Assembly: GCA_946479435.1 (NCBI GenBank)
Contig: CAMLFX010000026.1
Location: 1-33,818 of the forward strand
From: an uncultured Sphingobacteriales bacterium
Lineage (GTDB): Bacteria > Bacteroidota > Bacteroidia > Chitinophagales > Chitinophagaceae
Direction: 5' to 3'
DNA length: 33,818 bases
Shown piece by piece: positions 6,207-13,697 of this stretch. Numbering within the stretch: the first letter of the stretch is position 1; the number at the start of each line of letters is the position of its first letter. The translations under genes and the position numbers were made by a program. A model generated the notes under the pieces. It was not told the origin of the DNA. It made no database searches and saw only the letters and a list, made by a program, of their open reading frames with translations.

Positions 6207-6680
6207 ATGACTAAGGTAACAGGGAAACTACTACTGCAAAATTTCAGAAAAGCTTCCAGGCAATATTCCGATACTTCTGTACTGATGCACGAGACGATAG
6301 CGAGGAAGATAGGCCTATCGGGCGTAGACCATAAATACCTGGGGCTGATCATGCAGCATGGGGAAATGACAGCGGGCAAACTCTCGAAACTAACAGGCCT
6401 GACAACAGGTGCTGTAACAGGTTTGATAGACCGTCTGGAGCAAAAAAAACTGGTAAAACGCAGCTATGATGCCAGCGACAGGCGTAAGGTATTGATAGTA
6501 CCTAACGAACAGCATGCAACTAAACTGCTGGCACCTGTTTTCAGTAAACTGCAACAGAAAACCGATGAACTGCTGGGCACATTTTCTTACGAGGAAATAG
6601 CGATTGTAACAAAATACTTCGAAGCGGCTACCGGGGTGATGCAGGATATGGCCGATACTTTAAACACTAAAAAGAAATAA
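6207..6680 (+). CDS. MarR family transcriptional regulator
   Basis: 157 residues. The winged helix-turn-helix spans about 38-102: GVDHKYLGLIMQHGEMTAGKLSKLTGLTTGAV, with the recognition helix around TTGAVTGLIDRLEQKKLV (66-83) and the wing DASDRRKVLIV carrying the MarR D-x-R signature (Asp91, Arg92, Arg93). Flanking N- and C-terminal helices would form the dimer. It is not closely similar to the other MarR protein in the window. It is followed after 2 nt by a membrane protein gene, and preceded by a strong palindrome, so it probably represses its own two-gene operon until it binds a small ligand; the ligand is unknown. Confidence 0.92.
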   Translation: MTKVTGKLLLQNFRKASRQYSDTSVLMHETIARKIGLSGVDHKYLGLIMQHGEMTAGKLSKLTGLTTGAVTGLIDRLEQKKLVKRSYDASDRRKVLIVPNEQHATKLLAPVFSKLQQKTDELLGTFSYEEIAIVTKYFEAATGVMQDMADTLNTKKK

Positions 6681-6682
6681 GG

Positions 6683-7198
6683 ATGAATAATGTAACCATC
6701 AATTATTTATCGCGCGCAGAGCTGTGGTTGTTCATTACAACGCTGGTATATTTCCTTATGAATGGGGCTCAGCTATTTGAAACCGCAGTAGTAGTGCCGC
6801 GCTGGACGGCTGCACCGCCTGAATCATTTCAATTGTTCAAAGGCAAGTATGGGCTCGATCTAAAGACATTCTGGATAGTGATACACAGCATTCATGAGCT
6901 GACGTTTATCGCTGCCATCATCTTTTGCTGGAAGCTGGATCCCATACGCAATTGGCTCCTTATATTATTTGTCATGCACTTTGCGGTAAGAGTATGGACC
7001 ATCGTTTATTTTGCACCGAACATCATCAGCTTTCAGAAAATGGCGAATGGCGAAGCCATAGTTACCAACCTTGTAAGCAAGGTGAATAAGTGGCAGGCAT
7101 TGAATTATGTAAGGGTTGGGGTGTTTATTCTTGTATCGCTGGGCTTGATACCAATTTGCATTAAGCTGATGAATATGATGAAGCAGGCTGTTAATTGA
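6683..7198 (+). CDS. Four-helix integral membrane protein, DUF1772-like
   Basis: 171 residues with four predicted membrane helices at about 13-38, 63-83, 88-112 and 141-163. The arrangement, with conserved polar residues in the first helix (NGAQLFETAVVVPRW) and the last part (NKWQALNYVRVGVF), resembles the DUF1772/anthrone-oxygenase-like family, a set of small membrane proteins of poorly defined function. It starts 2 nt after marR, so both are surely co-transcribed, and it is the likely regulated output of that MarR protein. Export or modification of a small hydrophobic compound is a guess only. Confidence 0.75.
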   Translation: MNNVTINYLSRAELWLFITTLVYFLMNGAQLFETAVVVPRWTAAPPESFQLFKGKYGLDLKTFWIVIHSIHELTFIAAIIFCWKLDPIRNWLLILFVMHFAVRVWTIVYFAPNIISFQKMANGEAIVTNLVSKVNKWQALNYVRVGVFILVSLGLIPICIKLMNMMKQAVN

Positions 7199-7251
7199 CC
7201 TACCAATCTTCATAACATTAGCCGTGTTAACTAATACCTAATACACCAATA

Positions 7252-7998
7252 CTATAACTTAGACACAGGGGTTTTTACATCGTGATAAAATAAAAACTCC
7301 CAGCCCTCAGCCCTGCCCTGCTCTGCATACTGTTCGCGCAGTTGCATAGCTTTTTTTCCGTCATAGTCGTATTTGGCTACGTATTTTATCTTCATTTGTT
7401 TTAGCTGTGGTGCTTCATCGCCGCCAAAAAATATTTTCTCTCCCGCGTCTTCTATAAGAAAAACAATGTGCTCGGGGCAGTGGGCGCCTGAATGTGTAAA
7501 GCTTATATAATCGTCTATTACGCCTGCTTCCCCATCCAGCCATTCTATTTGTCCTGAAGATAATAAGGGTTCTATATCGGCAGGATAGTATGAAGGGTAA
7601 CCAATTTTCAATGCATAATCTGCCTCGGCGCGGTACACGTAATACTTTGCGTTGGGGAAGGTAATATGCGCATTGCCACTTCCGTCTTTATACACTACCC
7701 CACCTGCATGGTCTTTATGCAGGTGTGACAACAGTACTTTTGTTACCTGTTCAGGCGTATAACCACAGTTGCGTATGTTATCGTGTATTTGTGGCTTGCC
7801 GTTATCATTATTGAAACCAAGACCGGTATCCAGTACTATTACATCGTTACCCTTTATTATAAGGAATGGTTGCACTTCTACCAGTAGTGAACCTGTAGGC
7901 CGGTCGGTCAGTATATCTTTTTCTTCATCGAAGGGAACAAAAACCTTGTCATGACCTATAGTGAATACACCTTCGGACAGTGGAAATATTTTAGCCAT
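7252..7998 (-). CDS. MBL-fold metallo-hydrolase
   Basis: 248 residues with the full metallo-beta-lactamase-fold metal set: SHLHKDHAGG (His92, His94, Asp96, His97), His173 in SGAHCPEHIVF, Asp194 in FGGDEA and His239 near the C-terminus (FYHD). VIVLDTGLG at 53-61 is the usual preceding strand. There is no signal peptide, so it is cytoplasmic. The subgroup resembles general MBL-fold hydrolases (lactonase, thioesterase or glyoxalase II-like); the substrate is not predictable. It lies 12 nt beyond rodA on the same strand but has its own TAACTTTG box overlapping the rodA stop codon, so it may be transcribed separately. Confidence 0.9.
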   Translation of the reverse strand: MAKIFPLSEGVFTIGHDKVFVPFDEEKDILTDRPTGSLLVEVQPFLIIKGNDVIVLDTGLGFNNDNGKPQIHDNIRNCGYTPEQVTKVLLSHLHKDHAGGVVYKDGSGNAHITFPNAKYYVYRAEADYALKIGYPSYYPADIEPLLSSGQIEWLDGEAGVIDDYISFTHSGAHCPEHIVFLIEDAGEKIFFGGDEAPQLKQMKIKYVAKYDYDGKKAMQLREQYAEQGRAEGWEFLFYHDVKTPVSKL

Positions 7999-8005
7999 AA
8001 GTGGG

Positions 8006-8013
8006 CAAAGTTA
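8006..8013 (-). promoter_or_regulatory. Putative -7 box (TAACTTTG) of the MBL hydrolase gene
   Basis: TAACTTTG on the minus strand matches TAnnTTTG, overlaps the rodA stop codon (8011-8013) and ends 7 nt before the ATG at 7998, predicting an almost leaderless mRNA. No upstream TTG at ideal spacing was seen. Confidence 0.4.
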
Positions 8014-9339
8014 ACGTATCAGCACTTGTCTATCGGCATCCAGTCTTATCAGTATAAATATCAGGATACTAAAGGAGAGTAGCGATGAACCACCATAGCT
8101 GAGGAACGGCAATGTGATACCAATAACAGGGGCCAGGCCAATAGTCATAGATATATTGATGGCGAAGTGAAAGAAAAGTATAGACGCCACGCAGTAGGCG
8201 TATATGCGGCTAAATGAAGAGCGTTGGCGTTCGGCTATGAAAATAATACGCATCATTAGCGATACATATATCAATATAAGCACGGCGCTGCCCACAAATC
8301 CAAACTGCTCGCCAATGGCACAGAAAATAAAATCGGTATTCTGTTCGGGTACAAATTCATTTTTGGTGGAAGTGCCATTTAAAAAACCTTTGCCCCATAG
8401 CCCCCCGGAACCAATAGCTATTTTCGATTGTTTTACATTATAGTCCGATGTGTTTTCCCTACGCTCTTCGCCTAACTGGTCGGCCTTTAAATATGCTTCG
8501 GGTACATCTTGGCCAAGTGTTGAATAAATACGTTCTATCTGGTGTTTCTGCAAAACATTTTTAAATGCGAACGGCACTATTACCTGTGAGAAAAGCACGC
8601 TGATAAGCCATGCGCCAATAAGCAGGATGCGGAAAATACTATCGCGCCTGAACTCTCTGCGCATCAGTACGCCTATAAGAATAGTTAACGCAGTAAGTAT
8701 AATGAACAGTACTGTTCTATCGACCAACAAAGTAGCCAGCGTAAGTGCCACTGCCAGGATACCGGTAACCAGTATAGCGTTAGGCAAACCTTCGCGATAC
8801 ATGACCAGCAGGAAGCAGAAATACACAAGGGCAAGCCCCGTTTCTTTTTGCAGTATAATAAGTACCGCAGGGCCCAGCGCCATAGCGGCACCTATAAGCC
8901 GGTGTTTAAGCGTTTTAAAATTTGTTTCGGGCGAAGAGAGGAACTTGGCAATAGCGAGCGATGTAAATATTTTGCACACTTCGCCGGGCTGAAACCTTAC
9001 ACTACCCACCCCTAACCAGGAATGGGAGCCCTTTACATCGACCCCGGCAAATATGGTAATGACTAGCAGGAAGATGCCAATGGTATATGATAAGTAAGCA
9101 ATAGATGAAAAGAACTTACTATCGGTCCACACGATAAGCAAACCCACAAACAACGAGATGCCCAACCATATAGCCTGGCGCATGTGGCTTTTACCCATCA
9201 TGAATATAGAAGGATCGGTACGGCGGTATTCAACAGAAAAAACAGCCAGCAGCCCGATAGCTACCAATGCCAGGTAAAACAACAGTGTGATACCATCGAG
9301 CCTGCCAAATATAGATTTACTTGTATTGCTGTTTGCCAT
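8011..9339 (-). CDS. rodA: Rod shape-determining protein RodA (SEDS peptidoglycan glycosyltransferase)
   Basis: 442 residues, about ten membrane helices. It polymerises lipid II into glycan strands during cell elongation, paired with PBP2. Signatures of the SEDS family are present: GVGSVRFQPGEVCKIF early, VKQSKIAIGSGGLWGKGFLNGTSTKNEFVPEQNTDFIFCAIGEQFGF in the large extracellular loop region, and the C-terminal block GITLPFLSYGGSS. The loop before QSKIAIGSGG is some 20-30 residues longer than in enterobacterial RodA, which is not unusual in Bacteroidota. It begins 8 nt after mrdA, its transpeptidase partner. Confidence 0.96.
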   Translation of the reverse strand: MANSNTSKSIFGRLDGITLLFYLALVAIGLLAVFSVEYRRTDPSIFMMGKSHMRQAIWLGISLFVGLLIVWTDSKFFSSIAYLSYTIGIFLLVITIFAGVDVKGSHSWLGVGSVRFQPGEVCKIFTSLAIAKFLSSPETNFKTLKHRLIGAAMALGPAVLIILQKETGLALVYFCFLLVMYREGLPNAILVTGILAVALTLATLLVDRTVLFIILTALTILIGVLMRREFRRDSIFRILLIGAWLISVLFSQVIVPFAFKNVLQKHQIERIYSTLGQDVPEAYLKADQLGEERRENTSDYNVKQSKIAIGSGGLWGKGFLNGTSTKNEFVPEQNTDFIFCAIGEQFGFVGSAVLILIYVSLMMRIIFIAERQRSSFSRIYAYCVASILFFHFAINISMTIGLAPVIGITLPFLSYGGSSLLSFSILIFILIRLDADRQVLIR

Positions 9340-9347
9340 AGCTATAC

Positions 9348-11378
9348 TTATCGCTTCTGTTGTTTAGTCATGTATGTTTTCTTCAGCCACCGTGTTACCA
9401 TTATCGAATCTGTTACGTGCGCTACGCTATCTTCATATCGTTTTTGGGCAAGCTTCCTTTCATCACGCATACGTGCTTTCAGCCTGTTAGCCGAGTCGAT
9501 GATGTAGGTGTACTTGGTAATAAGATGTGCGTTGTACATTTTATCTTCCAGGTACTTGCGCTTGGGCAATACGGTATCGGTAAGATATTTTTCCATCATA
9601 AGGCTGGCCACCGGGCCCGCCCAGGTAGCGCCATAGCCTGCATTTTCCACAATAACCGCAATGGCTATTTTAGGATCATCGACAGGAGCGAATGATACAA
9701 ATACCGAGTGGTTTTGCATTTTCATAGCTACTCCATTCACTATGGCCTTATTTTCAACAGTACCTGTTTTAGCAGCTATTGCAATGCCATCCAGCTTCGC
9801 TACCGTACCGGTACCATGTTCTACCACATCTTGCATGCCACGCGCCACAATAGCAAAAGTGCTATCGGGTATGTGCGTCACTACATGCTTTTCATGGTAT
9901 GGCCTCAGCAGGCTGTCGTTAGGGTTTTTATTGATGGACTTGACAAAGTGCGGCGTATAATAATAACCTTTATTGGCAATGATGCACATTGCATTGGCCA
10001 GCTGTATAGGTGTCAGCGCTATTTCGCCCTGCCCCATACCTACATACAGCATAGTGCAGGAGTTCCACGATCCGTTATACATTTTGTTGTACAGGTTCGT
10101 ATCGGGCAAAAGGCCTTTGCCTTCATAAGGAATATCTACACCTGTTGGGCGGCCAAAGCCAAAAGAGTTGCAGTAGTCGTGCCACACTTCTTCACCATGC
10201 TTTACATTACCAAACTTTTTCGAATCGATAGTAAGACGGAAAATATGTACGAAATAAGAGTTGCAGGAGTTGGCCAGTGCCAGCCTCAGGTTAGCGGCAT
10301 GGCCGCCACCACTGTGCGTGCAACCAATACGCTTGCCGCAAGCATAGTAGCCACCGCCGCAAGGATAACCAAAAGACGGGGTGATGGCGCCCACATCGAG
10401 CGCTATGAGTGCGGTCATGGGTTTCATGGCAGAGCCCGGCTGGTACGTGGCCTGTGTAGCACGGTTCAGTAAAGGATGCGTAGCATCGAGGTACAGCTTC
10501 GAGAAATTTTTACTGCGCTCCCTGCCCTTCAGCATATTGGGATCGTAGCTGGGCGCGCTTATCATGGAGAGAATGCCACCTGTTTTAGGGTCGATAGCTA
10601 CTACACTGCCAATTTTATTGGCCATAAGCTTTTCGCCGTATTCCTGCAGTTCAGCATCCAGGTATAGCTCCAGGCTGCGACCTGCCACTGCAGGTGTATC
10701 CAAAGCGCCGCCTTTATAAGGATCGCGAGGGCGGTTGAAGTTATCGCGCTCCAGGAAGTAAACACCACGCTGGCCGCGCAGCACTTCTTCGTAGCTGTTC
10801 TCAAGACCCACGAAGCCTGTATAGTCGCCCTGGTTGTAAGATACATAGCGATCGCGCTGCAGCATGCCCGGCGATACCTCGCCAATATAACCCAAAACTA
10901 CCCCCGCACTACTATTGGGGTAAGAGCGTGTATGCCTTTCAGAAAGCTCGAAACCGGGGAACAGGTATATATTTTCCTGAAAACGGGCGGTTTGCGCGGG
11001 TGTCAACTCTTCAATAAGCGCACCTTTGCGCATGGGGCCATTCTTGATGCGTATTTTATCCAGCAGCTTTTCGAAAGTTGGGATATTAATGCCTAATACA
11101 TCGCAAAGGGCAGAGGTATCCAGCTTTTTTGATACACTGTTTGGTGTGACCATCAGATCGTACACCACCTGGTTGTAGAGCATTACTTTGCCATTCCTAT
11201 CGTAAATAACGCCTCTGGGCGGATATACCACTTTACGATAAATAGCAATATCATTGGCCATTATCTTGTATTTATCTTCGAATAGCTGAAGAAAAAAAAG
11301 GCGCACAAGTATAACAGCGGCAACGCCGATGAAAATAAACCTTATAACGTATTGACGCGGGTTTGCCGCATGAGACAT
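9348..11378 (-). CDS. mrdA: Penicillin-binding protein 2 (peptidoglycan transpeptidase)
   Basis: 676 residues. One N-terminal membrane anchor (about 11-31) is followed by the pedestal domain (YPPRGVIYDRNG at 52-63) and the transpeptidase domain. The penicillin-binding motifs are intact: SAMK (Ser316 nucleophile, Lys319), SCN (371-373) and KTGT (537-540). Between SxxK and SxN there is a cluster of Cys340, Cys347, Cys353, His355 and His360 that could bind a metal. It is the first gene of an mrdA-rodA pair; mreBCD, which often precede it in Bacteroidota, are not present here, the neighbour being a divergent tRNA. The C-terminus is Lys/Arg-rich. Confidence 0.96.
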   Translation of the reverse strand: MSHAANPRQYVIRFIFIGVAAVILVRLFFLQLFEDKYKIMANDIAIYRKVVYPPRGVIYDRNGKVMLYNQVVYDLMVTPNSVSKKLDTSALCDVLGINIPTFEKLLDKIRIKNGPMRKGALIEELTPAQTARFQENIYLFPGFELSERHTRSYPNSSAGVVLGYIGEVSPGMLQRDRYVSYNQGDYTGFVGLENSYEEVLRGQRGVYFLERDNFNRPRDPYKGGALDTPAVAGRSLELYLDAELQEYGEKLMANKIGSVVAIDPKTGGILSMISAPSYDPNMLKGRERSKNFSKLYLDATHPLLNRATQATYQPGSAMKPMTALIALDVGAITPSFGYPCGGGYYACGKRIGCTHSGGGHAANLRLALANSCNSYFVHIFRLTIDSKKFGNVKHGEEVWHDYCNSFGFGRPTGVDIPYEGKGLLPDTNLYNKMYNGSWNSCTMLYVGMGQGEIALTPIQLANAMCIIANKGYYYTPHFVKSINKNPNDSLLRPYHEKHVVTHIPDSTFAIVARGMQDVVEHGTGTVAKLDGIAIAAKTGTVENKAIVNGVAMKMQNHSVFVSFAPVDDPKIAIAVIVENAGYGATWAGPVASLMMEKYLTDTVLPKRKYLEDKMYNAHLITKYTYIIDSANRLKARMRDERKLAQKRYEDSVAHVTDSIMVTRWLKKTYMTKQQKR

Positions 11379-11408
11379 GATACAAAAATGTTAAACGGGT
11401 AACGGCTA

Positions 11409-11416
11409 CAAACCTA
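11409..11416 (-). promoter_or_regulatory. Putative -7 box (TAGGTTTG) of the mrdA-rodA operon
   Basis: TAGGTTTG on the minus strand matches TAnnTTTG and lies 30 nt before the mrdA ATG. No good TTG was found 19 nt upstream. Confidence 0.45.
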
Positions 11417-11516
11417 AATGAAAAAGATGAGTTTTAGAGATGACTTACCGCATAAAACGGATAAATTTTACCAGCTTTAATTAATGTATGTTTAAAAAAT
11501 ATTTCTGAAAAAAGTT

Positions 11517-11546
11517 TTGCCTTTTTAGAAACGTCCTTTACCTTTG
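11517..11546 (+). promoter_or_regulatory. Promoter of tRNA-Gln: TTG-N19-TACCTTTG
   Basis: TTG at 11517-11519 and TACCTTTG at 11539-11546 are separated by exactly 19 nt, matching the Bacteroidota housekeeping promoter (TTG, 19-21 nt, TAnnTTTG). The mature tRNA begins 17 nt past the box, leaving a short 5' leader for RNase P. Confidence 0.8.
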
Positions 11547-11562
11547 CAGCCACAAACAGGTT

Positions 11563-11633
11563 AGTCCGATGGTGTAACGGTAGCACCACAGTTTTTGGTA
11601 CTGTTTGTCTAGGTTCGAATCCTGGTCGGACTA
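11563..11633 (+). tRNA. tRNA-Gln (anticodon UUG)
   Basis: A full cloverleaf folds by hand. The acceptor stem is AGTCCGA with TCGGACT, the D arm GTG with CAC, the anticodon stem ACAGT with ACTGT around loop TTTTGGT (anticodon TTG, reading CAA and CAG), and the T arm CTAGG with CCTGG around TTCGAAT. The discriminator is A11633. CCA is not encoded. It has its own promoter and a terminator immediately downstream. Confidence 0.97.
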
Positions 11634-11642
11634 CACTTAAAA

Positions 11643-11674
11643 GCCTCGTAGCTAATATCTACGAGGTTTTTTAT
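11643..11674 (+). terminator. Rho-independent terminator after tRNA-Gln
   Basis: CCTCGTAG (11644-11651) pairs with CTACGAGG (11659-11666) around a 7 nt loop and is followed at once by TTTTTTATTT. It closes the tRNA transcription unit 10 nt after the gene. Confidence 0.93.
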
Positions 11675-11699
11675 TTCACACCGTTTTAAACCTCCGCTT

Positions 11700-12431
11700 A
11701 TGAACAAGCTTCTTTGCTTATTGGCGCTGCTATTTATCTCGGCCGAGACAAGGGCCCAATTCAACGATAGCTTACAATATCATTTCAACCTGGCCGCCAC
11801 AGGCAATATTAACCGCACTAACGATGGCACCGCTTATGTGCTTAATAACTCGCTGAAGTTTGGTGTTCGCAAAAAAAGCATATCGCTCAACCTGCTGAAC
11901 AGTTATGTGTATGGCAAGCAAAACGGCAGCCTGATGAATAATGACTATAACGCCGCAGTAGATTTTAATTTGTACAAGACCCTACCCCATTTTTACTACT
12001 GGGGACTTTTGAATTATACCACCAGCTATTCACTAAAAATAATAAACCAGTTACAAGCGGGGGGCGGTGTGGCATACGATGTACTAGATAGTAAAGAAGC
12101 TAAAATAAATATTAGCGAAGGTGTGTTGTTTGAAACAAGCGATATATTTCTGCAAGACACTATACGCGAAACCTATAGCACATATCGTAATTCCTTGCGT
12201 GTATCCTGCCGCTTTTTAATAAAAGGTTTGATACGCTTTGAAACCAGCAACTTCTGGCAGCCATCGTTTACATATAGTAACGATTATATTCTAAAATCGA
12301 ATACAACAGTTGGATTCAAATTAAAGAAATGGCTTACCCTGACCACTTCTCTACAATACAATAAAATATCGCGCACCGACAGGGAAAATCTTTTATTTAA
12401 TTATGGGATAATTATTGATAATTATTTTTAA
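11700..12431 (+). CDS. DUF481 family outer-membrane beta-barrel protein
   Basis: 243 residues with a signal peptide (about 1-19, ending TRAQ). The mature protein is a series of alternating beta-strands with aromatic ends (HFNLAATGNINRT, SLNLLNSYVYGKQ, LQAGGGVAYDVLDSKEAKINISEGVLFE, RFETSNFWQPSFTYSNDYILKSNTTVGFKL), the DUF481 pattern, ending in IIIDNYF with a C-terminal Phe suited to barrel insertion. It is followed after 30 nt by a cation:proton antiporter and they may form an operon. Its cargo, if any, is unknown. Its transcription must start between the tRNA terminator and 11700 or depend on read-through; no TAnnTTTG box was seen there. Confidence 0.8.
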   Translation: MNKLLCLLALLFISAETRAQFNDSLQYHFNLAATGNINRTNDGTAYVLNNSLKFGVRKKSISLNLLNSYVYGKQNGSLMNNDYNAAVDFNLYKTLPHFYYWGLLNYTTSYSLKIINQLQAGGGVAYDVLDSKEAKINISEGVLFETSDIFLQDTIRETYSTYRNSLRVSCRFLIKGLIRFETSNFWQPSFTYSNDYILKSNTTVGFKLKKWLTLTTSLQYNKISRTDRENLLFNYGIIIDNYF

Positions 12432-12461
12432 ACAGTAATTTTTCCCAAATTCTTATTACCC

Positions 12462-13688
12462 ATGCATAGCGCCCTTGCAATATTTATACTTCAGCTTATT
12501 GTGATTATAATAGCGGCAAGAGTGTTTGCTTACCTGTTTCAGAAAATAGGCCAGCCTGCTGTAATGGGTGAAATTGTTGCAGGCATTGCACTGGGGCCAT
12601 CGCTAATGGGCGCTATTGCTCCATCTTTCAACCTATTTCTATTTCCAGTAACATCATTCGGCAATTTGCAGATGCTGAGCCAGGTGGGTTTAATACTCTT
12701 CATGTTTGTAATAGGCATGGAGCTTGACCTGAATATAATAAAGCAAAAAGTAAAAACAGCCCTGTTTATCAGCTATGCAAGTATCCTTATCCCGTTTGCA
12801 TTGGGCGCTTCGCTGGCATTTTTCCTGTACAAAGAATTTGCACCGGTAAATATTCCTTTCTATGCATTCGCATTGTTTATGGGTACAGCCATGAGTATTA
12901 CCGCCTTCCCTGTACTGGCGCGCATAATTCGCGAACGCAATATTGGCAGCACAAGATTTGGTGTTATATCGATGGCCAGCGCGGCTATAGACGACGTAAC
13001 AGGATGGTGCCTGCTGGCGCTTGTAGTGGCTATAGTTAACTCGCAAGGTTTAGAAACATCGCTATATACTTTTCTGGAAGCGATAGCCTATGTATGCGTC
13101 ATGCTATTTGCAATAAGGCCATTGCTGAAAAAGCTATCAAAAAATGCTGCTGAAAGTAAAGTGATACGCCAATCTACAGTTGCTATAATTTTTGTTGTGC
13201 TTTTATTAAGTGCTTACTGCTGCGAAGTAATTGGCATACATGCGTTGTTTGGCGCATTTATGGCAGGTGTTATTATGCCACTTGAATGGAACTTCAGGCA
13301 TATCATCATTAATAAAATAGAAGATGTTTCGGTGGTTTTGTTTTTACCAATCTTTTTTGTGCTCACCGGTTTGCGCACTGAGATTGGCTTGTTGAATACT
13401 GTTTCATTGTGGTCTGTGTGCTTGTTGATAATTGCAGTTGCCGTTGCGGGTAAGTTTGGCGGCAGTTCACTTGCCGCGAAATTATCGGGCGAACCGACTT
13501 ATGAAAGCCTGAGCATTGGTGCCCTGATGAATACGCGCGGGCTGATGGAATTGATCGTACTGAATATTGGCTACGACCTGGGCATACTTACACCACAAAT
13601 ATTTACTATGATGGTGATTATGGCACTATTAACCACACTAATGACCAACCCTATATTGAACCTGCTCAACAGAGTATATAAAAAGTAA
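12462..13688 (+). CDS. CPA2-family cation:proton antiporter
   Basis: 408 residues, about 12-13 membrane helices. Family marks are the N-terminal GQPAVMGEIVAGIALGPSLMG (about 30-50), FMFVIGMELDL (81-90), GTAMSITAFPVLARII (141-156) and the ion-binding pair Asp177-Asp178 in SAAIDDVTGW, typical of electrogenic two-Asp exchangers. The late helix MNTRGLMELIVLNIGYDLGI is also characteristic. It lacks the cytoplasmic TrkA-N/RCK domain found in KefB-type members, so it is a bare exchanger for Na+ or K+ against H+. It lies 30 nt after the DUF481 gene and converges on the DUF5686 gene with a 9 bp gap. Confidence 0.92.
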   Translation: MHSALAIFILQLIVIIIAARVFAYLFQKIGQPAVMGEIVAGIALGPSLMGAIAPSFNLFLFPVTSFGNLQMLSQVGLILFMFVIGMELDLNIIKQKVKTALFISYASILIPFALGASLAFFLYKEFAPVNIPFYAFALFMGTAMSITAFPVLARIIRERNIGSTRFGVISMASAAIDDVTGWCLLALVVAIVNSQGLETSLYTFLEAIAYVCVMLFAIRPLLKKLSKNAAESKVIRQSTVAIIFVVLLLSAYCCEVIGIHALFGAFMAGVIMPLEWNFRHIIINKIEDVSVVLFLPIFFVLTGLRTEIGLLNTVSLWSVCLLIIAVAVAGKFGGSSLAAKLSGEPTYESLSIGALMNTRGLMELIVLNIGYDLGILTPQIFTMMVIMALLTTLMTNPILNLLNRVYKK

Positions 13689-13697
13689 GTTCAATAC

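Noticed and set aside
7199..7251. TAACTAA half-site in the gap between the DUF1772-like gene and the MBL gene
   Set aside because: A single half-site without its inverted partner, at the 3' end of both genes; no regulatory logic.
9708..10472. Plus-strand open frame of 254 codons opposite mrdA
   Set aside because: Antisense shadow of the penicillin-binding protein gene; mrdA has all catalytic motifs on the other strand.
11379..11516. Search for a riboswitch or leader RNA between mrdA and tRNA-Gln
   Set aside because: Only a -7 box for mrdA was found; no conserved riboswitch core could be recognised.
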